Shown here: positions 10,626-21,110 of the stretch, one piece after another
Layout of the letters: every line of letters begins with the position of its first letter
Numbering within the stretch: the stretch's first letter is position 1
Assembly (NCBI GenBank): GCA_021186555.1
Contig: JAJKFL010000007.1
Location: forward strand, 30,394,177-30,458,176
Direction: 5' to 3'
Origin: Reticulitermes speratus
Lineage: Eukaryota > Arthropoda > Insecta > Blattodea > Rhinotermitidae
Length of the DNA: 64,000 nt
The notes under the pieces: generated by a model
Database searches by the model: none
What the model was told of the DNA's origin: nothing
The model's input: the letters and a program-made list of their open reading frames with translations, nothing else
Translations under genes and position numbers: made by a program

Positions 10626-11139
10626 TGAAATTACATTTACGAGTTCGTAGTGAAAAGGTATGGCATTTTGAAAATAAAGAACGCCTCGATCAAAGTCGGT
10701 GTTTTGCGTCACGGAGTAGCCGACACCACGTTCAGTCGTGCTCATTTCAGCACACGTGTTCTGTCAGCCACTGGCGCGTTGGCACGTGTCTTAATCACAC
10801 TTTTGTGTTGTCGAAATTCATACTTTCACCTACTTTCGACGAGTTGAAAAAAACATTGCAGACATTTTGATGGAGATGTATTGTTATTATTATTATTATC
10901 ACTATTATTATTTCTTGTGTTTTATAAAGCACGAGTTGTGCGGGCGCTCTAAGAGGCGAGGGGCAATAAAAATGAACGTTCTGCAGAGGGAGCGGATAGA
11001 CAAGCCTCAAAGCAAGAGCGGACTAAATGCAATTACAATTACTCTCATGTATTCAGAAAACACGTATTTATTTGTGAATGATACGCTGTTAGTGCCTTAC
11101 TATAGCAAGTGTTTAAACATGTGGCTAAGTAGAACAATG
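10626..11139. other. Unassigned DNA with a TTA-rich run
   Basis: A (TTA)n-like stretch lies at 10880-10912. Otherwise nothing is recognised. Confidence 0.55.
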
Positions 11140-11148
11140 GCTAACACT

Positions 11149-11405
11149 CGATCGCAGTGGCCGCGCAGTCTAAGGCGTGTGTCTGCGGCTGTCCGCTTAC
11201 TGGGATTGTGGGTTCGAATCTCGCCGGAGGCATGAATGTCTGTCTCTTGTGAGTGTTGTGTGTTGTCAGGTAGAGGTCTCTGCGACGGGCTGATCACTCG
11301 TCCAGAGGAGTCATACCGATTGTAGTGTGTCTGAGTGTTTTCGTGAAGACTTGATAATGAGGAGGCCTAGGCCCCCAAGGGGCTGTCGAGCCGTTTAAAA
11401 AAAAA
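11149..11405 (+). mobile_element. SINE C, full copy with 9-bp target-site duplication
   Basis: Box A region AGTGGCCGCGCAGTCTAAGG and box B GTGGGTTCGAATCTC, followed by the family body and a 3' end ...GGGGCTGTCGAGCCGTTT with an A-tail. Perfect direct repeats GCTAACACT at 11140-11148 and 11406-11414 flank it. This is the reference copy for the family here. Confidence 0.92.
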
Positions 11406-11414
11406 GCTAACACT

Positions 11415-11649
11415 GTCTTCGGCTATTTAAAATGCCTAATAAGGAAATGTAGTTAAAATTATAGAAGATAAGGTTGGTACCATTGCAATTACGTGGTGTG
11501 GGAATTTTGTTTTAATAAAACAACATTAAGGAAGAACTGAGACAGCGGAGATGGAAATTTTAGGACAGTTGCAGGATATATTTGATATAGTATATCCCCT
11601 TTGGTGTATTACATCACAAGTGTATGTTTATTCAACTCTTCAAACACTC
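11415..11649. other. Unassigned DNA
   Basis: No feature recognised. Confidence 0.5.
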
Positions 11650-11900
11650 ACAACAACTGTATTACATACGTTATCTTGGCGACTGGTTTCGGCTCCGAAA
11701 ATGAGCCATCATCAGGCCACTAACAAGAAATGTTAAGTGGAAAGCTCTGTGTGTTATAGGATAGAGATTTTCCCCTTTACATTATATATGTACAAATATT
11801 ACATGAACATAAAGGAAATTAAATGACAGATGATCTAAATATATACAATTTAAATGAAATTTTTGTGGATCATAGATGCAAGTGGGCATAACACTAAGAC
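11650..11900 (-). mobile_element. Single-arm hammerhead-bearing repeat
   Basis: Same core and neighbouring CAACAAC/ACTAACAAGAAA context as the repeat at 7360. No inverted partner arm was seen. Confidence 0.6.
11676..11720 (-). ncRNA. Hammerhead-like ribozyme core, copy 3 (best preserved single copy)
   Basis: Minus strand: helix I TGGC/GCCA; intact CTGATGA; one extra T; helix II GGCTC/GAGCC with 7-nt loop; GAAAC; helix III AC/GT around loop CA; triplet GTC (cut expected after 11681). The consensus core positions C3-A9, G12-A14 and U16.1-C17 are all present. The extra nucleotide after A9 is tolerated in some natural hammerheads. Confidence 0.68.
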
Positions 11901-12336
11901 CAGACTATACACACATTCTTACGTTAGGCTATGAATGCCTTACAACAGACGGTTCCACGGAAGATAAGATGGTCAGACCGAAACGTACAGAGATGGAAGA
12001 GCCTGGAATGTCTTACAACGGCTGCTGCTGATGATGTTGATGGTGATGATGACTTTCTTTGGTATTTTAATTTACTTCTGTCTAGTTTTATTCCTCTTCG
12101 TGAATTTTCTAACCAGGACTGCCTCTTTCAAAATCGTGTTTGCAGCTTTGTCTTTGGCTTCCCGTTACTCTACTGTGTGTAAGTTCATAATTCCAGTATG
12201 CCCTTAGCCACTTGTCTGGTGTTTCCATCTCTTCCGCTATGCAGCAATTTCTGTAACTGTATTACCAGCCTCACGTTATCAGACACACATAAATATTTAT
12301 TTAATATTACTCATTCCGTACATTTTATTTTTTTGT
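11901..12336. other. Unassigned DNA
   Basis: No feature recognised. Confidence 0.55.
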
Positions 12337-12385
12337 TTATTGTCCGACGAATGTACACTTTTATTGACTATTAATTTGTGTAACA

Positions 12386-12430
12386 CAGTGCTACATGTTT
12401 CGAACCTTATCCCGGTTCATCTTCAGGGAC
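12386..12430 (-). ncRNA. Hammerhead-like ribozyme core, copy 4a
   Basis: Minus strand: CTGAAGA, extra T, helix II GAACC/GGTTC, GAAAC, loop AT, triplet GTA. Helix I pairs GTCC with GCAC at three of four positions. Confidence 0.5.
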
Positions 12431-12779
12431 ATCAGTATTTTAAATTACACTGAATTTTTTACATCAATGGTAAAATTTATACACTGGTTAGAATAGTAAA
12501 AACTGAATAATATATCAATTTGTATGAATTTTTTAAAATCAAGTTATACACTGTTAAAATGATAAAATTGCTATTAAACTTTTAACATTTTAAACTTGTA
12601 TATAACCTGATTTGTAACATCGAAACAACTGCTATATAGCACTTTTATCGTTTTAACAGTGTATAACTTGATTGTAAAAAATTCATAAGATTGATATATT
12701 ATTCAGTTTCTACTATTCTAACCAGTGTATAAATTTTACCATTGATGTGAAAAAAAATCAGTGTAATTTAAAATACTGA

Positions 12780-12824
12780 TGTCCCTGAAGATGAACCGGG
12801 ATAAGGTTCGAAACATGTAGCTCT
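12780..12824 (+). ncRNA. Hammerhead-like ribozyme core, copy 4b
   Basis: Plus-strand mate of copy 4a with the same CTGAAGA and GAACC/GGTTC helix II. Triplet GTA ends at 12819. Helix I is weaker (GTCC with GCTC). Confidence 0.48.
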
Positions 12825-12890
12825 GTGTTACACAAGACTTAATAGTGAATAAAAGAGTACATTTTTCGGACAATAAACATATATATTTAT

Positions 12891-13540
12891 TTGTTTTTCT
12901 GTCTAACCTTATATGTAAGCATAACGATTTTGATCCCCTCATTTCTGCCGCTACCTTATTCTATCTCAGTAGCACACTGCTACAATATCAGACAAATGTT
13001 TAGCACAACTTTCAGCAGCAATGTGTTTTATTCTCCAGAAATATCTGCAAGTCATTTGCCTTATACTATAAATGTTGGCGTTTCATGTTCCTGCTTTGTC
13101 TCAGTTTGTTCTTATTATATTTGCTACATGTTTAACTGAGATGTGTGGTTTAACATCGAGCACAAAACTTACATCTTATCACATCCATCCTTCAAAAGGC
13201 TTCTATATACTTTAGCAGCAGTAACGTTCATATCAGATTGTTGCGATGCTCATTTGCAGCAGATTACTGATGGACTCCTTGTATGCCACTGCTACGACGC
13301 TCTGTAACTAACTTCGTAGCCCTTTGGTACTGGATACTCCTCCAACAGTTTACAGTTATTTAGCTGACCAAGACGTTTCATGGGATTATTGAGTTTCCGG
13401 ACTTTGTCCATCGTTCAGTTTCCTAAAGGCTGTGTTCTCAATGCTGCACCACGAACAAGACCAGCAAGCCGGTAATCCTACCCGTTATGTGCTGTCGGCA
13501 GTCTGATCACTTTAGACGAATAATGTGTCCTTTTGGGAGT
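12891..13540. other. Unassigned DNA
   Basis: No feature recognised. Confidence 0.6.
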
Positions 13541-13544
13541 ATGA

Positions 13545-13610
13545 AGGAAGCAGACCACTTGGAAGACACCGAAAAAGAAAGACGATAATATTAAAATGGA
13601 TTTAAAATAA
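13545..13610 (+). pseudogene. Non-LTR retrotransposon ORF2 C-terminal remnant
   Basis: Reads PLGRHRKRR, then DNIKMDLK, the conserved GRPRKRWxDNIKxDL block near the end of insect endonuclease/reverse-transcriptase ORFs. It stops at TAA right after this. Confidence 0.65.
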
Positions 13611-13614
13611 GTAC

Positions 13615-13732
13615 TTAACGATGTATTTACCGTGCATTTTCAAATGAGATATGTTCAATAAACACCAACTAATGCACATAAACTTTTTTCACAATAGTTT
13701 ATGTGCATTAGTTGGTGTTTATTGAACATATC
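13615..13732. repeat. Perfect 38-bp hairpin between 13-bp direct repeats
   Basis: Arm 13647-13684 (AGATATGTTCAATAAACACC...) is exactly complementary to 13696-13733, with an 11-nt loop. TTAAAATAAGTAC is repeated at 13602-13614 and 13733-13745, consistent with a target-site duplication around the insertion. Confidence 0.85.
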
Positions 13733-13795
13733 TTAAAATAAGTACGTTTGTTAGATTGTGGACTAACTAAACAGGATATATATCCTTATGAACGA

Positions 13796-14076
13796 GCCGT
13801 GTTATGGCTCAGGCGGTAAGTCGCCTGTTTCTCACCGCGGAGGCCCCGGGTTCAATCCCGTTTCGGTCCATGTGGGATTTGTGGTGGACAAAGTGGTACT
13901 GGGACAGGTTTTTCTCCGAGTACTTCGGTTTTCACCTGTCAATTTAATTACACCGGTACTCCATTAGAATGGAAAACATAAAAAAAACCATCATTATCTT
14001 CATCACAGGGTTGCACAAAAAGCCTTCAAGGCTAAGGTGCGTCCGTAGCATCTGCTACGGGGCCCTTCCATTAAAA
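13796..14076 (+). mobile_element. SINE D, full length
   Basis: Head TTATGGCTCAGGCGGTAAGT with box B GGGTTCAATCCCG, body with TGGTGGACAAAGTGGTACTG and CACAGGGTTGCAC, ending GGGGCCCTTCCATT and an A-tail. No clear flanking duplication. Confidence 0.87.
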
Positions 14077-14901
14077 AAAAAGGAATATGATTTAGTTATT
14101 TCGTTTGTACACCAAGTAATCTTGTTTTCCTGCAGTTCAAGGGCGTTTACACTCGAGGTCTGAATTAGAAGACAGTTGCGATAAAGAAGGGACATGAGAG
14201 ACAACAATAAGTGTATCAGTGACAACAGGATTGGGTAGTCTGTAAAACACATGTGGATCGTACAACGAGCGTACACGTACACACATACATGTTACTTATC
14301 CGTCACATACACATGCACAAGTAGGCATAGTAAATGCAGAGGCAAGGTATAGGCTTCTGCTTGTTCTTCAGCTATGTATTTCTTTGAAGAAACGGCGAGG
14401 GCAGTATGGCAGTAAGGTTCGATCCCAGCACTGCTAAATGCAAGACTGGTTGAAGAAGCACTCTGCTCACTTTGCACGTCGGAGGGAGCAGTAAAGAGGT
14501 CCAGAAGCTTTTAATGTGGGCCTCAGTGTAACACTGTTTGGAGACGTCGTAAATAAAACAAATGTGTGGGCCCACAGACACGCAAAAAGCTGTTTGGTTT
14601 TATAGGGCACTCCGCTCGCTCTCTCACACCCCAAGCGGTTCCCTGTGTTCCTACTAAGGTCAGGGGTGTACACGACACGTAACAAATAATCTGAGGGTCT
14701 TCCATAGACACCAGGTGTTCCGTAAACAGCGGAAATGAGAAAAGAACGGCGTACCTCGCGTATATGACAATACTGTCCGCCTTTCTGTTGCTGTGAATTG
14801 AATCACTTAGCACTGTGCAGAATCAGAAACATTTCGTCTTTCCATAATGGTGTATTCACCATGTTGAACAGTTCTTAAAATAAGAGTGGTACATTTTTAT
14901 G
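14077..14901. other. Unassigned DNA
   Basis: No feature recognised. A reversed box B-like GGTTCGATCCC at 14417 is isolated. Confidence 0.5.
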
Positions 14902-15210
14902 CGGGGGTCGCGGTGACGCAGTTGGTTGAGGCACTGCGCTACAAACCGGAACGTCGCGGGTTCGATTCCTGATGGTGTCACTGGAATTTTTCAATGACAT
15001 AATCGTTTCGGTCGCACTATGGCCCTGGGGTCGACTCAGCCTCTAACAGAAATGAGTACCAGGAATCTTTCCTGGGGGTAAAGGCGGCCGGTGCTTAGGG
15101 CTGACAACCTTACCACCTTCATGTTCCGATTGTCTAAAAACCTGGGAGCCTCGACCTCCTGTAACCCTAAGGGCCTGTCCAGGCCTGTAATGGTATTGCT
15201 TTGCCTTACA
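14902..15210 (+). mobile_element. SINE A, full length
   Basis: The head GTGACGCAGTTGGTTGAGGC (box A) and GCGGGTTCGATTCCTG (box B) are tRNA-like. The body has GAAATGAGTACCAGGAATC and AAAGGCGGCCGGTGC and ends GGTATTGCTTTGCCTT. Confidence 0.9.
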
Positions 15211-15307
15211 TTTTAATGCGATCTGTGTCCTATATAATATGGCAAGCCTTTATATTGTAAATAATTTAAAACAAATTAAACATTCAATTTAAGCCTCACT
15301 AAAAACA

Positions 15308-15492
15308 CAATCGAACCCGGTTATAACAACATCGGTTTATGAGACACCTCGCCTATAGCGTCAGATATTCTGTGGTACCAATTAATTCCTCGCTGTTAAC
15401 AGTAATATTTTAATCCTCGGTTATAACAACACTCGTTTATAAAGACACAAAATATTCAGTTCCCTTCTTGACGTTATAACCGAGTTCAACTC
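15308..15492 (+). mobile_element. Tigger/pogo-like MITE (about 185 bp)
   Basis: TCGAACCCGGTTATAACAAC at the left and GTTATAACCGAGTTCAACTC at the right are inverted repeats. Two better copies lie at 29349 and 49541. The terminal TA duplication is no longer visible here. Confidence 0.8.
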
Positions 15493-15690
15493 CAGGTTTT
15501 GTACAAGTAGGGACTGCAGTTGAATATTTAGAGTGATATTTAGTATGGGGCAGCAGCAGAAAATGTAATGAAAATTTTTTTATTAGTTTTGGAGATAAAG
15601 ATAGAAGCAGTAGATTCTCCGGGTCTGAGTCATTTATATGGAAATCAAACATACAATAGAATTGTAATGTTCTGCATTGTCTGTGTATTA
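15493..15690. other. Unassigned DNA
   Basis: No feature recognised. Confidence 0.5.
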
Positions 15691-15699
15691 TATTATTTA

Positions 15700-15785
15700 T
15701 TAGAATCCAACCAAATAGTCTGATTAGTTTTTATATAACCTATTATTTAAAATAACTTATGTCAATACATTTGGTTGGATTATAA
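15700..15785. repeat. Small inverted-repeat element
   Basis: ATCCAACCAAAT (15705-15716) and ATTTGGTTGGAT (15769-15780) are exact inverse copies around an AT-rich spacer, likely a worn MITE. Confidence 0.6.
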
Positions 15786-16800
15786 TCAATAAGACAACAG
15801 TATCTATAGAGCCAGAGGTAAAGACGGCCTGCATGTTAGTAGGTGTCCCCTGCCGTTTTGCCTTAGAAAGGAAATAGATGCAGTTTCCGGCGTTATATTT
15901 TATTTATTCTTGTGGACCAGCTGACGACGGACGAAGTGCAGAAAGTGATTACGCCTAAATGTGGCTTCCTAAGAACGCTGTAGGTTTAAACCGAAATTTA
16001 AGGAGGTAATTTGTGAAATGTAAAATGAAAAGATGGCAGTCTTGCGAAATTTGTTAGTTTGTATTTGGTAACTGATGAAATACTGGAGATACATACTTTA
16101 CACTTGGCACGGAGATGGAGCATTAAGACACTCAAATGTTGTGTATGGACGATATTTGTAAGTGGAATACTAAAAACATGGCGAGGATGCGAGTCTTTGA
16201 TTTTGTATCCGACAAATCTAGTGATTACAGAATACGTTCTTAGGTAATAAGTTGTTTGTGAAAATAAAAATATGACAGTAATAATCATGGACACTTATGT
16301 CCCTGTATATTAGGAAAGGAAGCTTTGAGTTCTGCTTGTTAATTTTGAGACGAATATTATGCTTGGTATATTGGTCCAATTCTATTCACAGTTCATAACT
16401 GATATTTCCTTACAGCATACACAGAATACTGTTTTACAAGTCTTTTCAGGCGATGAAAACTTCTTGACTCCACGGTTTTAAACCGTAAGCAGCCTGATGA
16501 AATCTACAGAGCATACTTTGCGCTGAGGTCACACATAACAGCAGAAATAGATTGGAAATATGTTAAATAGTAGCAATTGGACGAGAAAAGAACCAAAGAA
16601 TCTTGCAAGAATTAGCAAGCTTTGTGACGCCTGTCCAGTTTCTTTACCGGCTGCTTGGATTTCGCGTGCAATGGAAGTCGAGTTGATACTTAGAACGTGC
16701 GGAAGGACTTCCAAAGTTTGTTGTTAACATCAGTGTAATCTGTTGGCAAGTTAGTGTAACCTGTGATCACTGAAGGAGCAGCTTTCACGTTCGGGAAGAT
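15786..16800. other. Unassigned DNA
   Basis: No feature recognised. Confidence 0.6.
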
Positions 16801-16829
16801 TTAACGGGCTTCTGTGTCTTCTGTTTGCC

Positions 16830-17025
16830 GAAATGTTGGCTGGAAGTCAGTATGCATCAGGAAAATCCTGCGATCGGCCAACTCTTTGGGTTTTCTCTGT
16901 TTTCAGCAAGTGCTCAGATGGTTCCTATGATTCCAAATTGCTACTTTATGCTCCTCGTGCAGCCCTCTGGTTTAAATTCATCGAAACGGAATGTCCAGCC
17001 GTGGAAGTCACCACATTTTGACAAA
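16830..17025 (+). other. Reading-frame relic of a dispersed repeat
   Basis: A 62-codon frame with GSQYASGKSCDRPT. I recall similar SCDRPTR peptides as repeated hypothetical proteins in cockroach annotations, so a dispersed element is more likely than a gene. Function unknown. Recall only. Confidence 0.3.
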
Positions 17026-17107
17026 TTATACAAAGACCAGTATACCAAAACTACAAAGACTTATCAAAAGTCAATGTTCGTTTAGTTGAGCTTATCTGCC
17101 TTACGAA

Positions 17108-17370
17108 GGGGGCACGCGGTGGCGCAATTGGTTGAGGCACTGCGCTACAAGCCGAAAAGTCGCGGGTTCGATTCCCGATGGTGTCACTGGGCACTATGGC
17201 CCCGGGTTCGACTCAGCCTTTAACAGAAATGAGTACCAGGAATACCGGTGCGTAAGGCTGACAACCTTACCACCTTCATGTGCCAATTGTCTAGAAATCT
17301 GGGAGCCTCAACCTCCTGGAACCCTAAGGGCCTGTCAAGGCCTGTAATGGGATTGCTTTACCTTTAGCTT
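17108..17370 (+). mobile_element. SINE A
   Basis: Head GTGGCGCAATTGGTTGAGGC with GCGGGTTCGATTCCCG. It lacks two segments of the 14902 copy, between the head and GGCACTATGGCC and before GGTGCGTAAGG. It ends GGGATTGCTTTACCTTTAG. Confidence 0.9.
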
Positions 17371-18100
17371 TATCTCTGTTACGAAGGTTGACAGAACTTA
17401 CAGTACTGTTCAATATTAATTGACAGATATTTTTTTTATTGTATCCGGGATAGTGATCATTGCTCAAGCCATAATATCCAGGCATGGAAATGACCTATCA
17501 AATCGTCGAATTTTAGGTCCTTCAGATTCCCCCCTCCCCTCTAACCTTCAATTCTTTATAGGGTTAACTGGCTACTAACAGAACTCAAAGTTTGAACACC
17601 CTTAACACCAGGAGGATGGAGAAAACTGCGCAAGTGTTAATGAGGTGCATCAGTGTGCCGTTGGTCTCGGCCCTAAGCTACTCATTCAATCAAAATTACA
17701 TCTTCACTATCCATCACCCTAATATCGATATTTCTGTTCCGTTCCAACCTCCTCCTCGGCCTTGCGGATAGTTAATATATTAGGCGCTTCCCCACCAAAT
17801 ATGTGTGTACACTTCTTGTTTGTTTGTTTCAGCAATATTTTCATCTAAGTATAGCCTCCTAAATTCCGCTCTCCTAACCAAAGAGTTACCTTTATAAAGA
17901 AAAATGTTTTTCCCTGTGTAGTGCGCCCTAAAGTGCGTCTCTCTTAAGTACTGGCATTTTTCTGACCCTGTCTTGTTCTTCTCTCGGGATAAAAGGACCA
18001 AATTACAAAACTATACAAAACAAATTATAAAAATTACTTTATAGTGGATCGTTTTAAAATAACCGAGTTTCTCTTTGCCGTCTTCCTAGACAGAAATATT
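17371..18100. other. Unassigned DNA
   Basis: No feature recognised. Confidence 0.6.
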
Positions 18101-18650
18101 TTTTCTCTCTGTTTAGGTTTCTCCTATTTTTTTTTTTACTCGACTCTTCTCTTCATGAGTCTTAGACACTTTATGTTATCTTTATAAGATTTCTATTTCG
18201 TTTTTACTGTAATAATTTTCCATTCAACAATATCCGTCTCTCTTTCTTCTTCTTGTATTCGTATAATTTCTCACTCATTTCACCTTTATTTTCTGTACTG
18301 TCTCTTTTGATGAATTTTACGTTGTCTTTCTTTCTTTCTTTCTCTTCTCTTAATTTTTTTATGTTACAACTCCCAATTACTTTACCCATTCTTCTCATTC
18401 ACATACACACTCGCCCTCCTCTTCCCGTCCTCTTTGTTAAAGTAATTTTTCTTTCATTTCATTTCTCCCATTTACTGCAGTCTCCTTTCTTTTCTCTTCC
18501 TAATGTAGACCTACCTCCTCCTATTCACGTATCTCATATCTTCCCTTCTCTCACATTATTTACGTTTCTGTTTCTTTCCTTCCTCTTCATGCAGTTTCTT
18601 CCTCGCCCCTTCCTCCTGCACTTGTCCCCGTCTTGCCCGCAGCTCTCGCA
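18101..18650. repeat. Pyrimidine-rich low-complexity tract
   Basis: C/T-biased for about 550 bp, with (TTTC)n pieces near 18325-18345. The long hydrophobic frame at 18253-18702 is produced by this bias. Confidence 0.8.
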
Positions 18651-19180
18651 GTATGAAATATCGACACAGGTCTCCAGAGTCCCGTTCCGCAGAGGTCAGT
18701 AGTCGGAACCAAATGGCACGCACTGAACTTTGAGCGAGATCTGCTCTTACTATTGTTTGTGCAAATGTTAACAGCACTGTCACCGCGCGCTGCAAGCGGA
18801 ACGGTGAGCCATAGCTCTTAAAACAGCCCACCTGATGGCAGTAATTCTTCATTTTCTACATCTATTAAGCACACGATAAGGGGTGAGATGTGAAATGCGT
18901 TCAAACTTCACGTTACAGTACTTTGAAACAAGAGATTACTTTGAAGAATGACTTGTAGGCGGAGAGATAATATAAAATTTGATCTTGTAGAAGAGATGAT
19001 GTGGGTGTGGCCTGGATTCATTGGATCAGGATACGGTGAATGCCTTCATTCTGTGAACACAGTAGTGAACTTCAAGTACAGCACCGCTTGATACGCTGAG
19101 CAAACGTTAGGTTTTCAAGGAATATCTCCAGAATATAGTAAAATACTGTAATTGCCATGAAGACTGATGTATTGTGGGAT
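18651..19180. other. Unassigned DNA
   Basis: No feature recognised. Confidence 0.6.
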
Positions 19181-19330
19181 GTTACCCTGTATTGTCAGTC
19201 TTTTAGCAATTTACAAACGTTTCGGAGAAAGATGATGCCGCCATCTTCAGAGCAGAGAAGTTAAATATCTGTTTCTCTAACACTTTAGTAATCAGCTTCT
19301 GCATTACATGACGTCACATCCCAGAAGAGC
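19180..19330 (-). repeat. Family E-related arm with fossil hammerhead core
   Basis: Minus strand shows CTGAAGA, T, GGCGG...CTCC, then GAAACGTTTGT (19211-19260). It has the same order of motifs as family E arms. Helix II no longer pairs well. Confidence 0.45.
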
Positions 19331-19658
19331 AGCGGTCTTTACATTTGTCACATCTCGCAACTTAATAGCTAGTTTTAGAATATCTTTACATTTACATTTT
19401 CCTATATAAAAACCTTTAAGGGGGAAAAAATTATATGTTTCTGACACTCAAATAGCAATCAGGGTAGCAATTTACAATCAGGTATACGGCGCCAGCTGGT
19501 AAGCTTTCAGTCCAATATTTCAGTCGCAGCAGATATTTGGATTTAATATTACGTGTTATTATCTGACCACTATGTGAATTGCGGTCACTTCAAAGTACAG
19601 ACATGCGAGTATCAGGCTAAAGTTATGAAGCCTAGTCACTATTAATATTTGCAGGTTA
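19331..19658. other. Unassigned DNA
   Basis: No feature recognised. Confidence 0.5.
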
Positions 19659-19660
19659 TA

Positions 19661-19737
19661 CAGAGTATACACAAAAGAATGGTGCGGTTTCAATGGTGAA
19701 TAAAGGGAAACCGCACCATTCTTTTGTGTATACCCTG
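19661..19737. mobile_element. 77-bp miniature of the mariner-like transposon, TA duplication intact
   Basis: Consists of little more than the two terminal repeats (CAGAGTATACACAAAAGAAT and ATTCTTTTGTGTATACCCTG) joined by about 15 bp, flanked by TA on both sides (19659-19660, 19738-19739). The TIR matches the 587-bp element at 6762. Confidence 0.93.
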
Positions 19738-19739
19738 TA

Positions 19740-20100
19740 TAATGCGCAATTACGGCCGTACGAGTGTCAGTTTAATCAAACGCTCAAAATTTATATATCA
19801 GAGCGTGATGATAATGCTGTAAATGCTAAGACAGTCAAAGCCTGAAACGTGGAATAATTCTGTAGTGCAGTACAGTTGTGTTTCGGTAATCTGGACAATT
19901 TTGGGCCAAATATCGCCCAGTATGTCCCATTGAAATTATCATGAACATTGTCATCATCATCATCATTCTCTTAGGAACAGTGTTTTCACTTTAAGGAGTT
20001 TTACTGTAACACTGAGTGTCTATGTTTTGTGTGTTACTTATACCGCGGAGTTTTCCCTTCATGATCCGTATTCTCGGGTAATCCGGGCCAACTTTCCGCC
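19740..20100. other. Unassigned DNA
   Basis: Only a short (CAT)n run at about 19950-19966. Confidence 0.5.
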
Positions 20101-20548
20101 TACTCAGGCGGTTAGTCGCCGGCCTCTCACCGGGGAGGGCCGGGTTCGATCCCTGGTCAGTCTATGTGGGATTTATGGCGGATAAAATGGCACTGGGACA
20201 GGTTTTTCCCCGATTACTTCGGGTTTCCCCTGTCAGTTTCATTCCACCGGTGCTCCATTAACTAATTAACTAACTAACTAACTCCATGGAGCAGAGTCCT
20301 TCTTGAGAAGCTAACAAGTCGTCAGCTAGTCAAGAAATTCCCCGCATTTTATGGAACCCGAAGGTTCATTACCGCACTCACAAGAGCCCGCCACCTGTCC
20401 CTATCCTGAACACCGGTGCTCCATTACTTGGAAAAATAAAAAAAAACTGATCATCTTTCTCTTCATCTTCATCACAGGGTTGCACAATAAGCCTTAAGGC
20501 TGCGGTGCGTCCGTAGCATCTGCTGCGGGGTCCTTCTCCACAAAAAAA
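20101..20548 (+). mobile_element. SINE D interrupted by a later insertion
   Basis: The SINE D body runs 20101-20260 and resumes at 20411 through GGGTTGCACAATAAGCC and the GGGGTCCTTC end. The gap holds a 150-bp retroelement fragment. Confidence 0.9.
20261..20410 (-). mobile_element. 5'-truncated non-LTR retroelement with (GTTA)n tail, nested
   Basis: Bounded by a perfect 16-bp target-site duplication CACCGGTGCTCCATTA (20245-20260 and 20411-20426). On the minus strand it reads GGTTCCATAAAATGC...CTCCATGGAG and ends in (GTTA)n. A related fragment is at 23545. Confidence 0.88.
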
Positions 20549-20920
20549 AATACCGTCCCCCTATATAGCCCGGATGACCGAAAAACACCTCTGTGTACAG
20601 AACTATGTGAAAACCTTGGTGACATTTTTATAAATCCTTTCTAACTAACAATATCCAGTTGTTATATTCGTACAGTGTACATACGTTTGAACCCTCTGAA
20701 ATCGTAAAATTAATTTCTTCCACATCCGTACCGCTGTAATGTTACTTCAAAACAGTAGGCAGTAATGTTGCATGTTTCTTAGTAATTTGTAGTTCTAAAT
20801 TTCTATAAACGAACCACTTTGTTTTTCATCTCATTCAGTACTAAATAACTCCAAAATTAATTTTTTAAACGCACTGTAGCTAGTAACCGAGTTTGTTTGT
20901 GTGCTTGTGGCGTCCCGCAG
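20549..20920. other. Probably the 3' part of an upstream sarcoglycan intron
   Basis: AT-rich with no repeat recognised. It leads into the pyrimidine-rich acceptor before 20921. Inferred intron because exon A begins mid-protein. Confidence 0.6.
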
Positions 20921-21110
20921 GAGGGAATGGGGCAGCTGCGTATCGTAACGGGTGGCATACAGCTCAGTGGGCAGGCGATGGTATTGGACGCTCTGCTGGC
21001 TTCGACAATCCGCTCCAGGAAAGGACAGCCGATCACTGTGGAGTCCAGCCGCAATTTCACGATCAACACGAGGGATCAAGGCGGCCGGATCGTCAACAGG
21101 ATATTCCTGG
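20921..21110 (+). CDS. Scgdelta: Sarcoglycan exon A (residues 1-63 of the visible part)
   Basis: The exon follows acceptor ...gtcccgcag and ends ...CTG G before donor GTGAGT at 21111. It enters in phase 0 and leaves one base of a split Gly codon. It encodes the start of the extracellular beta-rich region, with GMGQLRI, the SRKGQP segment (family: SRPGN) and the NFT glycosylation sequon. The ATG at 20927 is internal to the family alignment and is not the start codon. In relatives this segment directly follows the membrane helix. Confidence 0.93.

Larger units (their letters stand above)
12337..12890. mobile_element. Fold-back element with about 230-bp arms
   Basis: Arms 12337-12575 and about 12640-12890 are inverted copies over most of their length, for example TACACTGGTTAGAATAGTA against TACTATTCTAACCAGTGTA. 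Each arm bears one hammerhead-like core pointing outward. Confidence 0.88.

Noticed and set aside
18253..18702. 149-codon hydrophobic frame on the plus strand
   Set aside because: Pyrimidine-rich low-complexity DNA, no protein family.
20921..21110. ATG at 20927 as the sarcoglycan start codon
   Set aside because: It falls in the family's conserved extracellular block; the exon has a good acceptor and would lack the membrane helix.
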